From assembly GCF_030815485.1 (NCBI RefSeq), contig NZ_JAUSWV010000002.1, positions 4,464,001 to 4,528,000 of the forward strand: a stretch of DNA of 64,000 bases, read 5' to 3'. A program made the translations under genes and the position numbers. A model generated the notes under the pieces. That model was not told the origin of the DNA. It did no database searches and worked only from the letters and a program-made list of their open reading frames with translations. Position 1 is the stretch's first letter, and each line of letters opens with the position of its first letter. Positions 1-9,678 of the stretch are shown piece by piece. This DNA comes from Streptomyces rishiriensis (GTDB lineage: Bacteria; Actinomycetota; Actinomycetes; Streptomycetales; Streptomycetaceae).

Positions 1-65
1 GGGCGTGAGGGCCCCCGCATAGGGTCGGTGGCGACGGCGACCGTGGTGCGGAAGGAGTCCCGAAG

Positions 66-1025
66 GTGACCGAGCAGCCCATTCCCGTGATCATCGACTG
101 CGACACGGGCGTCGACGACGCCCTGGCCCTGCTGTTCGCCGTGCGCCATCCCGGCCTGGACGTGCGGGCGGTGACGTGCGTGGCCGGGAACACGGACGTG
201 GACGGCGTGGTCCGCAACACGCTGACCGTGCTGGAGTACGCGGGCGCCGGGGACATCCCGGTCGCCCGGGGCGCCGAGCGGCCACTGATCGAACCGGTCC
301 GCACGGCGGCGCACGTGCACGGGCAGGACGGCATGGGCGACCTGGGTCTGCCCGCCCCGACCCGCAGGCCGGCCGACGTGGACGCCGTCACGCTGCTGCG
401 CCGGGAGATCCTCGCCTCCCCGCGCCCGGTCACCCTCGTCCCCACCGCCCCGCTGACCAACATCGCCCTGCTGCTGCGCACCCACCCGGAGGTGACCCGC
501 AACATCGAGCGGATCGTGTTCATGGGCGGCGCGGTGACGACCGGGAACGCCACACCGGTCGCGGAGTTCAACGTGTGGCACGACCCGGAGGCGGCGGCGA
601 TCCTGCTCACCGCGGGCGTGCCGATCACCATGTACGGCCTGGACGTCTTCAAGCGGGTCCTGGTGCCGGCGGCGGACGTGGCGCGGCTGCGGGCGAGTCC
701 GGAGCCGCGGCTGCGGCTGGCCGGCGACCTGCTCGCGCACCGCGACCCGGCCACCTCCGGCGATCCGACGCCCACCGGCGGCCTCGGCGACGCGGGCGCG
801 GTCTGCGCGGTGGCCGACCCGGCGGGGCTGACCACCGAGCTGCTCCCGGTGGAGGTCTCGCTGGCCCCCGGCCCGGCCCGCGGCCAGACGGTCGTCGACC
901 GCCGCCCGCGCCCCGGCGAGTCCGAGATCCACGAGGGCGTACGCGAGCAGACCCTCGTGGACGTGGCGCTGGACGTGGACGTGGAGCGATACGTGAAGCT
1001 GTGGCTGACGGCGGTCGAGGGCTGA
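66..1025 (+). CDS. Inosine/uridine-preferring nucleoside hydrolase family protein
   Basis: This 319-residue protein should hydrolyse the N-glycosidic bond of ribonucleosides in purine/pyrimidine salvage and act in the cytoplasm. The N-terminal calcium-binding signature DCDTGVDDAL is at residues 11-20 and the substrate-side PTAPLTNIAL segment follows near residue 128. The length matches the family (about 310-320). The C-terminal calcium Asp lies in GLGDAGAV, where the catalytic His that precedes this Asp in protozoal enzymes is a Gly, so it belongs to a subgroup with a different proton donor or specificity. The GTG start is chosen because AAGGAG lies about 8 bases upstream. It stands alone and is followed by a strong palindrome. 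Exact substrate cannot be told. Confidence 0.9.
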   Translation: MTEQPIPVIIDCDTGVDDALALLFAVRHPGLDVRAVTCVAGNTDVDGVVRNTLTVLEYAGAGDIPVARGAERPLIEPVRTAAHVHGQDGMGDLGLPAPTRRPADVDAVTLLRREILASPRPVTLVPTAPLTNIALLLRTHPEVTRNIERIVFMGGAVTTGNATPVAEFNVWHDPEAAAILLTAGVPITMYGLDVFKRVLVPAADVARLRASPEPRLRLAGDLLAHRDPATSGDPTPTGGLGDAGAVCAVADPAGLTTELLPVEVSLAPGPARGQTVVDRRPRPGESEIHEGVREQTLVDVALDVDVERYVKLWLTAVEG

Positions 1026-1085
1026 CCCCCTCCAAGCCCTGCACGCCCCTGCCCGCCCCTGCCCGCCCCTGCACGTCCCGGGCTC

Positions 1086-1123
1086 CCGGGGAGCTGCGGA
1101 GCCCGGGCTCCGCAGCTCCCCGG
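1086..1123. terminator. Perfect 38-bp palindrome after the nucleoside hydrolase
   Basis: The left half 1086-1104 (CCGGGGAGCTGCGGAGCCC) is the exact reverse complement of 1105-1123. With no unpaired loop it can form a long GC hairpin 60 bases after the stop codon. There is no U-tract, which is usual for Streptomyces terminators. Confidence 0.7.
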
Positions 1124-1225
1124 TTCCCGGGTTCCCCGGTTCCCGGGTTCCCCGGTTCCCGGCCTCCGGGCCTCCGGTTCCCGGCCTCCGGGCCTCCGGT
1201 TCCCGGCCTCCGGGCCTCCGGCCCC

Positions 1226-1548
1226 GGCCGCTTGGGCCTTCGGGCTCGTCGTGCCCCCAGCCTCCGGCCCCGGCCGCTTGGGCCTTCGGGCTCGTCGTGC
1301 CCCAGCCTCCGGCCTCCGGCCGCTTGGGCCTCGGGCTCGTCGTGCCCCCAGCCTCCGGCCTCCGGCCGCTTGGGCCTCGGGCTCGTCGTGCCCCAGCCTC
1401 CGGCCTCCGGCCGCTTGGGCCTCGGGCTCGTCGTGCCCCAGCCCCCAGCCCCCGGCCGCTTGGGCCTCGGGCTCGTCGTGCTCCCAGCCTCCGGCCCCGG
1501 CCGCTTGGGCCTTCGGGCTCGTCGTGCCCCGGGGCTCTCCGAGCCCTT
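1226..1548. repeat. Tandem repeat, about seven copies of a 45-46 bp unit
   Basis: The landmark CTTGGGCCT(T)CGGGCTCGTCGTGCC recurs in shorter form at 1231, 1277, 1323, 1369, 1414, 1459 and 1504, giving spacings of 46, 46, 46, 45, 45 and 45. Units are separated by CAGCCTCCGGCC(TCC/CC)GG. The first, second and seventh copies carry CCTTCGGG and the middle four CCTCGGG. Units are directly adjacent, so this is a minisatellite, not a CRISPR. Shorter reiterations of TTCCCGGG and CCTCCGGG precede it (about 1121-1220). Long open frames across it are composition artefacts. Confidence 0.9.
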
Positions 1549-1569
1549 CCCAAGGCCCTCAAGGGAAGA

Positions 1570-1605
1570 ACGCGGGTCTGGGGACATGTATCCCCAGACC
1601 CGCGT
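1570..1605. terminator. 15-bp perfect stem-loop
   Basis: ACGCGGGTCTGGGGA (1570-1584), a six-base loop CATGTA, and the exact complement TCCCCAGACCCGCGT (1591-1605). It lies downstream of the tandem repeats and could end transcription from either side. Confidence 0.6.
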
Positions 1606-1794
1606 CACGTCGGCCGAGCCAGCCGCTCTACCTCTCCGGCCTCAGCGGAGTCAGCCGGTGGGCCGAGCCAGCCGCTCAGCCGAGCCGAGCCAGTCGCTGA
1701 GGCCGAGCCAAAGCGAGCCGGCCGCTCAGCCGAGCCAGCGCTGAGGGGAGCCGGCCGAGGCACCGGCTCAGCCCAGTGTGCGAGCCCGGCCGGC
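1606..1794. repeat. Short GCCGAGCCAGCCGCTC-type reiterations, no gene
   Basis: The 189 bases between the hairpin and the LAETG gene stop hold imperfect repeats of GCCGAGCC(A)GCCGCTCAG. I see no start codon with a ribosome binding site and no plausible protein. The whole stretch 1026-1794 is therefore a gene-free, repeat-rich spacer. Confidence 0.7.
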
Positions 1795-2772
1795 TCAGCC
1801 GCGCAGCGCCTTGCGGCGGCGGGTTGCGACGACGATCGCCGCGCCGCCGAGAAGCAGCGCGGCCGCGCCGCCCGCGATCAGCGGGGTGTTGCTGTCCGCG
1901 CCGGTCTCGGCGAGGTCACCGCCGCCACCGTTCGGCGTCGGGGCGGGCGCGCTCGTCGACGCGGAGGCGGACGGCGTGGGCGTGCTGGACTCCGACTCCG
2001 ACTCCGGCGCGGACGGCGACGGAGACGTGCTCCCGGACGTCGAGGCCGACGGCTCCGAAGGCTTCGACGGCTCCGACGGGGTCGAGGAGGACGGCGACGG
2101 CGAGGAACCGCCGCCCCCGGCCGGCGGGGACGCCGGCGGCTGCTCGGTGACCGTGCAGTCCTTCGTTCCGCCGTTCCAGGCCGCGATCAGCTTGTCCTTG
2201 ATGACGGGACGATCCGGCCCCTTCGGCAGGTCCCCGTGGACGAAGCCGTCCTTCGCGTCGAGTTCGCCGTCGAACTTGACCGCGCCCCGGTAGAGGTCGA
2301 TCTGCGCGTAGCAGCCCGCGTCGGGCACGGAGATGTCGAGGGTGTCGGTCTGTCCGGGCTTGACGGTCACGCTGTCGAAGTCGACGAAGACCTGCTCGCC
2401 GGAGGTGCCGAAGCTCGCGCCGTGGGCGAGGTAGGAGGCGAGGGAGGCGGTACACGTCGAGGCGTCGCCGGCCGCGCGGACCGTGACGTGGATCTTGCCG
2501 TCCGTGGTCGGCTGGAGGGTCTGGTCGTCGACCTTGACCGACTGCTGGAAGTGGGTGCCGTCGAGCGAGAACTCGCAGCGGTCGGTGCCCGTCTCGGTGC
2601 CCGCGCCGGTCCCCGGCTGGTACTGGCCGCCGGACTTCCAGCCGTCGCCGCCGGGTGTGCCGGTACCTGCGAAGGCGCCGGAGGCGGCGGCGACGGAGGC
2701 GGCGCACAGGGTGAGCGAAGCGGCGCCCGTCCCCAGCAGGCGGCGCACGGTGACACGTCTCGCTATGGACAT
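1795..2772 (-). CDS. LAETG-anchored cell-wall surface protein (sortase E-type substrate)
   Basis: A 325-residue secreted protein. Residues 1-36 form a signal peptide (Arg-rich start, hydrophobic core, AFA-like cleavage). A roughly 190-residue beta-type domain follows with a Cys pair near the start and Cys residues later, then a Ser/Pro/Glu/Thr-rich wall-spanning linker. The C-terminal sorting signal is LAETG at 287-291, a hydrophobic helix, and a TRRRK tail. LAxTG is the motif used by class E sortases in Streptomyces, so the product is predicted to be covalently linked to peptidoglycan. The globular domain is not one I recognise; adhesive or structural roles are possible. No sortase gene is present nearby. 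Confidence 0.85.
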   Translation of the reverse strand: MSIARRVTVRRLLGTGAASLTLCAASVAAASGAFAGTGTPGGDGWKSGGQYQPGTGAGTETGTDRCEFSLDGTHFQQSVKVDDQTLQPTTDGKIHVTVRAAGDASTCTASLASYLAHGASFGTSGEQVFVDFDSVTVKPGQTDTLDISVPDAGCYAQIDLYRGAVKFDGELDAKDGFVHGDLPKGPDRPVIKDKLIAAWNGGTKDCTVTEQPPASPPAGGGGSSPSPSSSTPSEPSKPSEPSASTSGSTSPSPSAPESESESSTPTPSASASTSAPAPTPNGGGGDLAETGADSNTPLIAGGAAALLLGGAAIVVATRRRKALRG

Positions 2773-3036
2773 GCGTATCCCATTCTTGGCGAGTGCCAGG
2801 ACTGATCGGCCAGAGCTGAATGGCCGGGGCTGATTGGTCAGATCAGGAGAAACACCCGGCCCTCAGGTCACAGGGGCCACGGCGCGGGCCCATCGTCGTG
2901 CGGACCACAGACCGCTGTCAACCTGCGTCAATCCTCGGGGAGTTCAAGGTTCCGTCACATCTCCGTCACGTACGGAATGATCCACTCCGAAGGTTCGTGC
3001 GTTCACTTTCCGGGCAAGATGGACAGACTTCCGATC

Positions 3037-4686
<1,650 letters not shown>

Positions 4687-4754
4687 GGAACCTGTGGCGT
4701 GCTGACCGGGACCGAAGTGGAAGTGAAACATTCCGCTCCGCGCACCTCGTACCG

Positions 4755-4790
4755 GAGCGGCCCGGCCGACAGTTGTCGGCCGGGCCGCTC
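4755..4790. terminator. Bidirectional terminator, 17-bp stem
   Basis: GAGCGGCCCGGCCGACA (4755-4771) pairs perfectly with 4774-4790 around a GT centre. It sits between the convergent GH13 and DUF4142 genes and can serve both. Confidence 0.85.
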
Positions 4791-4811
4791 TCTCGCATGG
4801 GTCCGCGCGGG

Positions 4812-5555
4812 CTATCCGCCGTTGCCCACGATGGCGCCGATGTCCACGGGGGTGGCCGTGGCGGTCGGCGGCGGGGTGAGGACGATCAGCGGCTGACCGG
4901 CGGGCGGGACCGGCGGGGTCATGTCCGACTTGGGCAGCTTCGGCGGGGTGGTCTGGTTGAACAGCGTGGTGTCGAAGTCGACCAGGCCGGTCTGCTCCAT
5001 CACCGTGATGTGGTCCAGGACGGTGTCGTTGGCCTGGTCGGCCAGCGCGCGCACCAGCGTGTTCTTCGTCGTCGAGCGGATCTTCGCCACCGTGTTGAAG
5101 ATCGAGCCGTGCGTCTGACGCAGGATGTTGGCGAAGTCGATGTCGAACTGCTTGCCCTGGTCCGCCTTCAGGGTGTTGACGAACCCTTCCTGCTGCGGAC
5201 TGGCGACGTTGGGAATCGTGATGTTCAGCATCGGCGCGATCTTGCGGCAGGTCTCGTCCAGTGCCGCGTGGCCGTCGATCAGGTGCTGGCTGGCGGTGAT
5301 GACGCCCTTGCTCTGCCCCTTCTGGAGCCCGATCTGCCCGACCGGGTACTCCCACAGTCCGGCCGCGCGCACCGCCACGACGAAGTTGCGGTCGCCCTCC
5401 GTCAGTGGGCCCCACTGGGTGTTGGCGATGATCCGGTCGGTGGAGGTCGACACGGTGTCAAGTCCGAGCATCGATGGGTAGGCCAGCGCGCTGAGTGTCA
5501 GGGTCAGCGCACCGCCCACGAACAGGGTTCCCATCATGTTTCGCGAAATTGGCAC
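4812..5555 (-). CDS. DUF4142 family protein, exported
   Basis: A 247-residue protein with an N-terminal hydrophobic signal (MMGTLFVGGALTLTLSALAYP) and a ferritin-like four-helix DUF4142 domain (roughly residues 50-200, including TEGDRNFVVAVRAAGLWE and the LxxDHI segments), then a Pro/Thr-rich tail. DUF4142 proteins are secreted or periplasmic with no settled biochemistry. I place the start at GTG 5555 because AGGAGG lies five bases upstream; an upstream in-frame start at 5696 would prepend a basic, proline-rich stretch that looks non-coding. It ends against the shared terminator at 4755-4790. Confidence 0.8.
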   Translation of the reverse strand: MPISRNMMGTLFVGGALTLTLSALAYPSMLGLDTVSTSTDRIIANTQWGPLTEGDRNFVVAVRAAGLWEYPVGQIGLQKGQSKGVITASQHLIDGHAALDETCRKIAPMLNITIPNVASPQQEGFVNTLKADQGKQFDIDFANILRQTHGSIFNTVAKIRSTTKNTLVRALADQANDTVLDHITVMEQTGLVDFDTTLFNQTTPPKLPKSDMTPPVPPAGQPLIVLTPPPTATATPVDIGAIVGNGG

Positions 5556-5683
5556 CGTGCCTCCTGCCCGGTCGGGGGTACCGCCGATATGTCGATGTGC
5601 TGTGCCCGGTGGGGGCGGACACACAGGAGTACGGATGCGGCGCCGAACCTGCTCACCGTCCGGAGTGAAAAGTTGATGGACGA

Positions 5684-5878
5684 GGCCCACGGGCAATCGG
5701 CGACAACGTGGTGCGCGAGGGCGCGGTCACGGACGCCGACAGCACGGATCCCCGAGTCCAGGGGGTCCGCGGTCTCACCGCACTGATCGCCCACAGCCCC
5801 GGGTTGACCGCTACAGCGGTTCAGACGGTGGGCGGAGAAGGGTACGACGGTTTCGTACGGGCGCTGGTGACGGACTGA
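5684..5878 (+). pseudogene. 3' remnant of a family-3 O-methyltransferase
   Basis: One frame here reads about 65 codons ending in TGA 5876-5878 and matches the C-terminus of SAM-dependent O-methyltransferases: DNVVREGAV (the conserved DN near the metal site), then GVRGLTALIA, then AVQTVGGEGYDGF. The frame is closed upstream by a stop at 5666-5668 and has no start or ribosome binding site, so the N-terminal SAM-binding two thirds are missing. It lies in the gap between DUF4142 and MOSC. I infer a decayed gene fragment left by deletion. Confidence 0.7.
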
Positions 5879-5922
5879 GATGGACCGAGAAGGACCGAGA
5901 CGGACGGACGAGGGGCGTGGGG

Positions 5923-6651
5923 ATGACGGTCGCGCGATTGACAGGGATCACGTACTACCCGGTGAAGGGCTGCGCGGGAACGGAGCTTTCGGAGGCGGAG
6001 CTGACGAGCACCGGGCTGCGGCACGACCGCACGTACGCGATCGCCGACGAGAAGGGCGACCTGCGCTGGCAGTGGGGCGACCCCGGACTGGCCCTGATCA
6101 CACCGGAGTCGGCGGAGGGCGAGCTGACGTTGCGGGCCCCTGGCCGGGAGCCGGTGCGGGCGGACAGCGCGGACGTGCACGACTGGCTCACCGACGTACT
6201 GGGCGCCCCGAGCACCCTGGTCCGTTCCCCGGACGGCAACAGCGGCCGCCTGCACCTGGTCTCCCGGGCCAGTCTGGACGCCCTGAACCACCGGATCGCC
6301 GAACGCGGAGGCACAGCCCTCCCGATGAACCGCTTCCGGCCCAACCTGGTGGTGGACGGCTGGGACGCCCCCCATACGGAGGACGGCGCGGCCCGCCTCA
6401 CCATCGCGGGCACCGAGCTGGCCTTCACCGAGGACACGATCCGCTGCGCCATCACGATGGTCGATCAGCGCACCGGCCGCCGCTCGGGCCCGGAACCCCT
6501 GCGCACCCTCGCGGACTACCGCCGGGCCGACGGCGGCGGAGTGGCCTTCGGCGCCTACTTCGAGGTACGGCGGGCGGGCAGGGTCGCGGTGGGCGACGAG
6601 GTGGTGGTGGGTTCGCGTACGAGCCCGGCCGCGGCTTCGCGTTCGGCATAG
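5923..6651 (+). CDS. MOSC domain-containing protein
   Basis: A 242-residue protein with an N-terminal MOSC_N beta-barrel (ITYYPVKGCAG) and a C-terminal MOSC domain. MOSC proteins are related to the C-terminus of molybdenum-cofactor sulfurases and to YcbX/mARC proteins, which handle sulfur or N-hydroxylated substrates via a conserved Cys; here C175 lies in DTIRCAI. ATG 5923 is preferred over GTG 5917 because GAGGGG is spaced seven bases before it. The last 97 bases overlap the end of the convergent carboxylesterase, so one or both C-termini run past their conserved domain. No molybdopterin genes are nearby. Confidence 0.87.
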   Translation: MTVARLTGITYYPVKGCAGTELSEAELTSTGLRHDRTYAIADEKGDLRWQWGDPGLALITPESAEGELTLRAPGREPVRADSADVHDWLTDVLGAPSTLVRSPDGNSGRLHLVSRASLDALNHRIAERGGTALPMNRFRPNLVVDGWDAPHTEDGAARLTIAGTELAFTEDTIRCAITMVDQRTGRRSGPEPLRTLADYRRADGGGVAFGAYFEVRRAGRVAVGDEVVVGSRTSPAAASRSA

Positions 6652-8147
6652 AGGGGGACGTCCCGCCACAGCGCGCGCACGGCGCACGCGCCGTCGTCGG
6701 ACAGGTGATCGTCCGGCACGGCCCAGACCCGCACCGGGGTGCCGTCGGCGGTGACCGGGGGCCATCCGGGGTCACCGCGGGCGGCGAAGTCGGCCCAGGC
6801 GCGGAGCATGCGCCGCGACAGTGCCCGGTCCGGTGCGTCGGGGGCGCCGCCGATGAGGAAGTCGGCGCCCGCCGCGTCCAGGTTGCCGAACGCGAAGGGG
6901 ATGTCGGCGGTGTGCCACGGCCGGGTACCGCCGCCGGGCCGGGCGCGTCGGCGGGCGAATCTCGACAGGTGGGCCCGCCCACCGGCCCGGGCGTGCTGCT
7001 CGGCGAGCCGGCTGCCGTACTCGCCGAACACCGCGTCGCCCAAGATCGCCAGGTAGCGGTCCAGCACCGGAGCGTCGGGCATCAGCGCGCGGTATCCTGC
7101 GACCAGTTCGGCGGGCAGGGCGAGGGCTTCGGCGAACTCCGCGAGTCCCGCCTCCGAGGCGACCTCCCGCACCGCGCCGACCTCGTGCAGGAACCAGTAC
7201 TCCTCGAGGGTGTGGCACACCAGGAGGTCCACCTCGCGGGAGATGCCGGAGGCGAGCGCGGCGAGCGGATCGAGGGGGAGCACCTCGCCGTCGATCACCG
7301 GCTGGAAGACCACCGGATCGAATGCCTGCACGGCGGTCACGGGATCAGCCTCGCACCTTGCGGCGACCTGGTCGGAGGCGGCCACGAGGGCCTGCGGCGA
7401 AGCGGAGAGCAGTCCGGGTCCCGTGGCCGCCACCCCGGCCGCCGCCGCGATCCTCGACGTGATCGCGGCGGCGGCCTCCACGGTGAAGAGGCCGTGGGGC
7501 GCGCTGTGGGCGATGGCCCTGTGGAACAGTCCGCGCGCCGCGTCCATGGCCATCAGGCAGACGGCCGAACCCGCACCGGCCGAGTGCCCGGCGACCGTGA
7601 CGTTCCCGGGATCGCCGCCGAACGCGGCGATGTTCTCTTGGACCCAGCGCAGCGCGGCCACCTGGTCGAGCAGCCCGCGGTTGTCGGGGAAGCCCGGCAC
7701 ATGGCCGAACCCCTCGAAGCCCACCCGGTAGTTGCAGCTGACCACGACCACTCCGGCACGGGCGAGCGCGGTGCCGTCGAAGTCGGGCTGGGCGGAGGAG
7801 CCGAAGGTGTAGGCGCCGCCGTGGATCCAGAAGAGCACCGGCAGAGGGGCGGCGTCCGACGGGGGCCGCACCCACACGTTGACGGTGAGCACGTCCTCGT
7901 CCCCCGGACGCCAGACCGGTGAGCCGGGCAGCTCCGCGGACTGCGGCGCGACGGGTCCGAACGCCGTGCAGTCGAGCGGGGCACTCCGGTCGGCGGCGGG
8001 CCGGGGCGGACAGAACCGGTTCACGCCGAAGGGCGCGGCGGCGTACGGGATGCCGAGCACGGCGGCGACGCCGTCGGCCGACCGCACGCCGCGGACGGTA
8101 CCGCCGGCCGTCCTGAACTCTGTCCGCACCCGCGGCTGTTCGCCCAT
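6555..8147 (-). CDS. Type B carboxylesterase
   Basis: A 530-residue alpha/beta-hydrolase. The oxyanion loop is WIHGG (107-111) and the nucleophile elbow is AGHSAG with S189, preceded by the usual GGDPGNVTVAG. The C-terminal half carries the DIPFAFGN segment and a WAxFAARGDP motif typical of the family. There is no signal peptide, so it is probably cytoplasmic and acts on small esters or carbamates. ATG 8147 is chosen; a GTG at 8165 has a GGAGG too close to it. The C-terminal tail (Thr/Ser-rich) runs 97 bases into the convergent MOSC gene. Confidence 0.87.
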   Translation of the reverse strand: MGEQPRVRTEFRTAGGTVRGVRSADGVAAVLGIPYAAAPFGVNRFCPPRPAADRSAPLDCTAFGPVAPQSAELPGSPVWRPGDEDVLTVNVWVRPPSDAAPLPVLFWIHGGAYTFGSSAQPDFDGTALARAGVVVVSCNYRVGFEGFGHVPGFPDNRGLLDQVAALRWVQENIAAFGGDPGNVTVAGHSAGAGSAVCLMAMDAARGLFHRAIAHSAPHGLFTVEAAAAITSRIAAAAGVAATGPGLLSASPQALVAASDQVAARCEADPVTAVQAFDPVVFQPVIDGEVLPLDPLAALASGISREVDLLVCHTLEEYWFLHEVGAVREVASEAGLAEFAEALALPAELVAGYRALMPDAPVLDRYLAILGDAVFGEYGSRLAEQHARAGGRAHLSRFARRRARPGGGTRPWHTADIPFAFGNLDAAGADFLIGGAPDAPDRALSRRMLRAWADFAARGDPGWPPVTADGTPVRVWAVPDDHLSDDGACAVRALWRDVPLYAEREAAAGLVREPTTTSSPTATLPARRTSK

Positions 8148-8180
8148 ACGCCCACAGCCTGCCACGCGCCTCCGACCTGC

Positions 8181-8232
8181 TCCACCGGATACCGGCCGGC
8201 CCGGCGCCCGGTCCGACGCCCGGTCCGGTGGA
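8181..8232. terminator. Possible terminator hairpin
   Basis: TCCACCGGA (8181-8189) is the exact complement of TCCGGTGGA (8224-8232), with GC-rich pairing possible between them. It lies just after the alpha/beta hydrolase stop codon at 8248 on the minus strand. Confidence 0.4.
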
Positions 8233-8247
8233 TGCTCCCGCCGCTGG

Positions 8248-9063
8248 TCAGAGGGCGTGCAGGAAGTCCGTGACGACGGCGGTGAACTCCTCGGGCCGCT
8301 CCATGTTGGGGTAGTGCGCGGTGCCCTCGATCAGCACGGACCGGCCGTCCCGGACGGTGTCGGCCAGGCGCTGTGCCGCGGCGATCACGTCGGGGGTGTC
8401 CAGGGCGCCGTTCACCGTGAGCACGGGAACGTCGATCTTCGGTAGCCGCGACCAGGTGTCGGTCACCCGGACGAGCCGGTCCTGCTCTCCGGGTGTGTGC
8501 TTGGAGAGGGTGTGCAGGGCCATCTCGCCCAGTCGGCGCGGGATGTCCGGGTCCACCGCGTCGAGAGCGCGGTGCGGGCCGGGCACGTAGCTCAGGAACG
8601 CCTTCAGCCAGCCCTCGATGTCACCGGCGGCCAGGGCGCGGGACGTCTCGGCCTGGATCTCCCGGTGCCAGGGGTCGGAGTCCTGGAACTCGCCGGTCGA
8701 GGCGCCGCCCACGACGGCCGCGCGGACCAGTTCCGGATGTTCGAGCAGGGTGTCGCCGACGATCACGCCCCCCATCGAGACCCCGACCAGCACGGCGGGA
8801 CCCGCGTCGAGGTGGCGCAGCAGCGCGGCGAGGTCGTCGGCCCAGCGGAAGGGCCGGGTGGCGTTGGCGGAGGCGCCGTGGCCGCGTACGTCCGGCGCGA
8901 TCACCCGGTGGGTGCGGGCGAGTGCCGGGAGCACGTCGTCGAAGACCCGGTGATCGACGAATCCCGAGTGGACGAGGACCACGAGCTCTCCGGCGCCGGC
9001 CTCGCGGTAGGCGAGGTCCCCGTCGGCGGAGGCGAAGTACTTCATGTCCGAAGCAGCAGTCAT
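8248..9063 (-). CDS. Alpha/beta-fold hydrolase
   Basis: A 271-residue single-domain hydrolase: LVHSGFVDHRVF oxyanion region, APDVRGHGASA, nucleophile S96 in GVSMGG, an acidic residue in NGALD, and the catalytic His in GTAHYPNMERPEEF. It resembles haloalkane dehalogenase/esterase-type enzymes of detoxification or quorum-signal breakdown; substrate unknown. Starts at 9063 or 9045 are both in frame without a Shine-Dalgarno site. It is divergently transcribed from a MarR regulator, and the intergenic operator repeat runs into its start codon, so the MarR protein very likely controls it. Confidence 0.85.
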   Translation of the reverse strand: MTAASDMKYFASADGDLAYREAGAGELVVLVHSGFVDHRVFDDVLPALARTHRVIAPDVRGHGASANATRPFRWADDLAALLRHLDAGPAVLVGVSMGGVIVGDTLLEHPELVRAAVVGGASTGEFQDSDPWHREIQAETSRALAAGDIEGWLKAFLSYVPGPHRALDAVDPDIPRRLGEMALHTLSKHTPGEQDRLVRVTDTWSRLPKIDVPVLTVNGALDTPDVIAAAQRLADTVRDGRSVLIEGTAHYPNMERPEEFTAVVTDFLHAL

Positions 9064-9065
9064 GA

Positions 9066-9110
9066 CAACCAAGGTGTCACTCTGCTCGTATTTTGGCAAC
9101 CAAGGTGTCA
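9066..9110. promoter_or_regulatory. Paired operator repeats between hydrolase and MarR genes
   Basis: CAACCAAGGTGTCA occurs twice, at 9066-9079 and 9097-9110, in the same orientation 31 bp apart, close to three helical turns. The first copy also sits in an inverted repeat TGACA-N7-TGTCA (9063-9079) and the second in TTGG-CAA-CCAA. The copies overlap the start of the hydrolase and the candidate start of the MarR gene, as expected for an autoregulated MarR operator. Confidence 0.7.
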
Positions 9111-9136
9111 TGTTTTCCGGGGTGCATCATGTGGGG

Positions 9137-9631
9137 GTGAACGACACCGACCCGTCTCTCCCCGCCGACGCCCCCCTTCCGCCCGACGAACTCGGCCACC
9201 GGCTCACCGAGGTGTTCGACCTGGTCGGCCCCCTCTACCGCCGCGCCCTGCGCAAGGTCGAGCAGGGCGAGGCCGTCGAGGGCGCCTCCGTCGGGGTGCG
9301 CGGCGTGCTCGATCTGCTGCGCCGCAAGGGAGACATGACGGTTCCCCAGCTGAGCCGGAGCCAGGCGCTGAGCCGGCAGTTCGTGCAGCGCATGGTGAAC
9401 GACGCGGTGGCGCACGGGTGGGTGGAGACCCTGCCCAACCCCGCGCACCAGCGCTCGTCCCTGATCCGGATCACCGAGGAGGGCCGGACCCTGATCGCCA
9501 CCGTCCTGAACCGCGAGCACACCCTGAACCGCGAGGTCGGCGGCGATCTGACCGACGCGGAGGTGCGGGGCTGTGTACGGGTGCTGACGGAGATGCTGCG
9601 GACGTTCGACCACGTCGACGTCGACGACTGA
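9137..9631 (+). CDS. MarR family transcriptional regulator
   Basis: A 164-residue winged-helix regulator. The DNA-binding core covers roughly residues 55-115 (VRGVLDLLRRKGDMTVPQLS, QALSRQFVQRMVNDAV, wing LPNPAHQRSSLIRITEEG), flanked by dimerisation helices. MarR proteins are dimers that bind palindromes and release DNA on binding a small ligand. The start is uncertain: GTG 9137 is favoured, with GTG 9131, GTG 9122 and ATG 9110 in frame; the last overlaps the operator. It is divergent from the alpha/beta hydrolase, the probable target gene. Confidence 0.85.
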   Translation: MNDTDPSLPADAPLPPDELGHRLTEVFDLVGPLYRRALRKVEQGEAVEGASVGVRGVLDLLRRKGDMTVPQLSRSQALSRQFVQRMVNDAVAHGWVETLPNPAHQRSSLIRITEEGRTLIATVLNREHTLNREVGGDLTDAEVRGCVRVLTEMLRTFDHVDVDD

Positions 9632-9678
9632 GAGGCTCTGGGCGCCCCCGCTCGGCCCGGTGTGTTCCGGGCGCCGCC

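Noticed and set aside
1226..1548. Possible CRISPR array
   Set aside because: Units are directly adjacent with no unique spacers, unit length drifts by one base, and no cas genes are present.
176..2805. Long open frames across the repeat region on both strands
   Set aside because: They follow the repeat composition, change register at every 45-46 bp shift, lack ribosome binding sites and resemble no protein.
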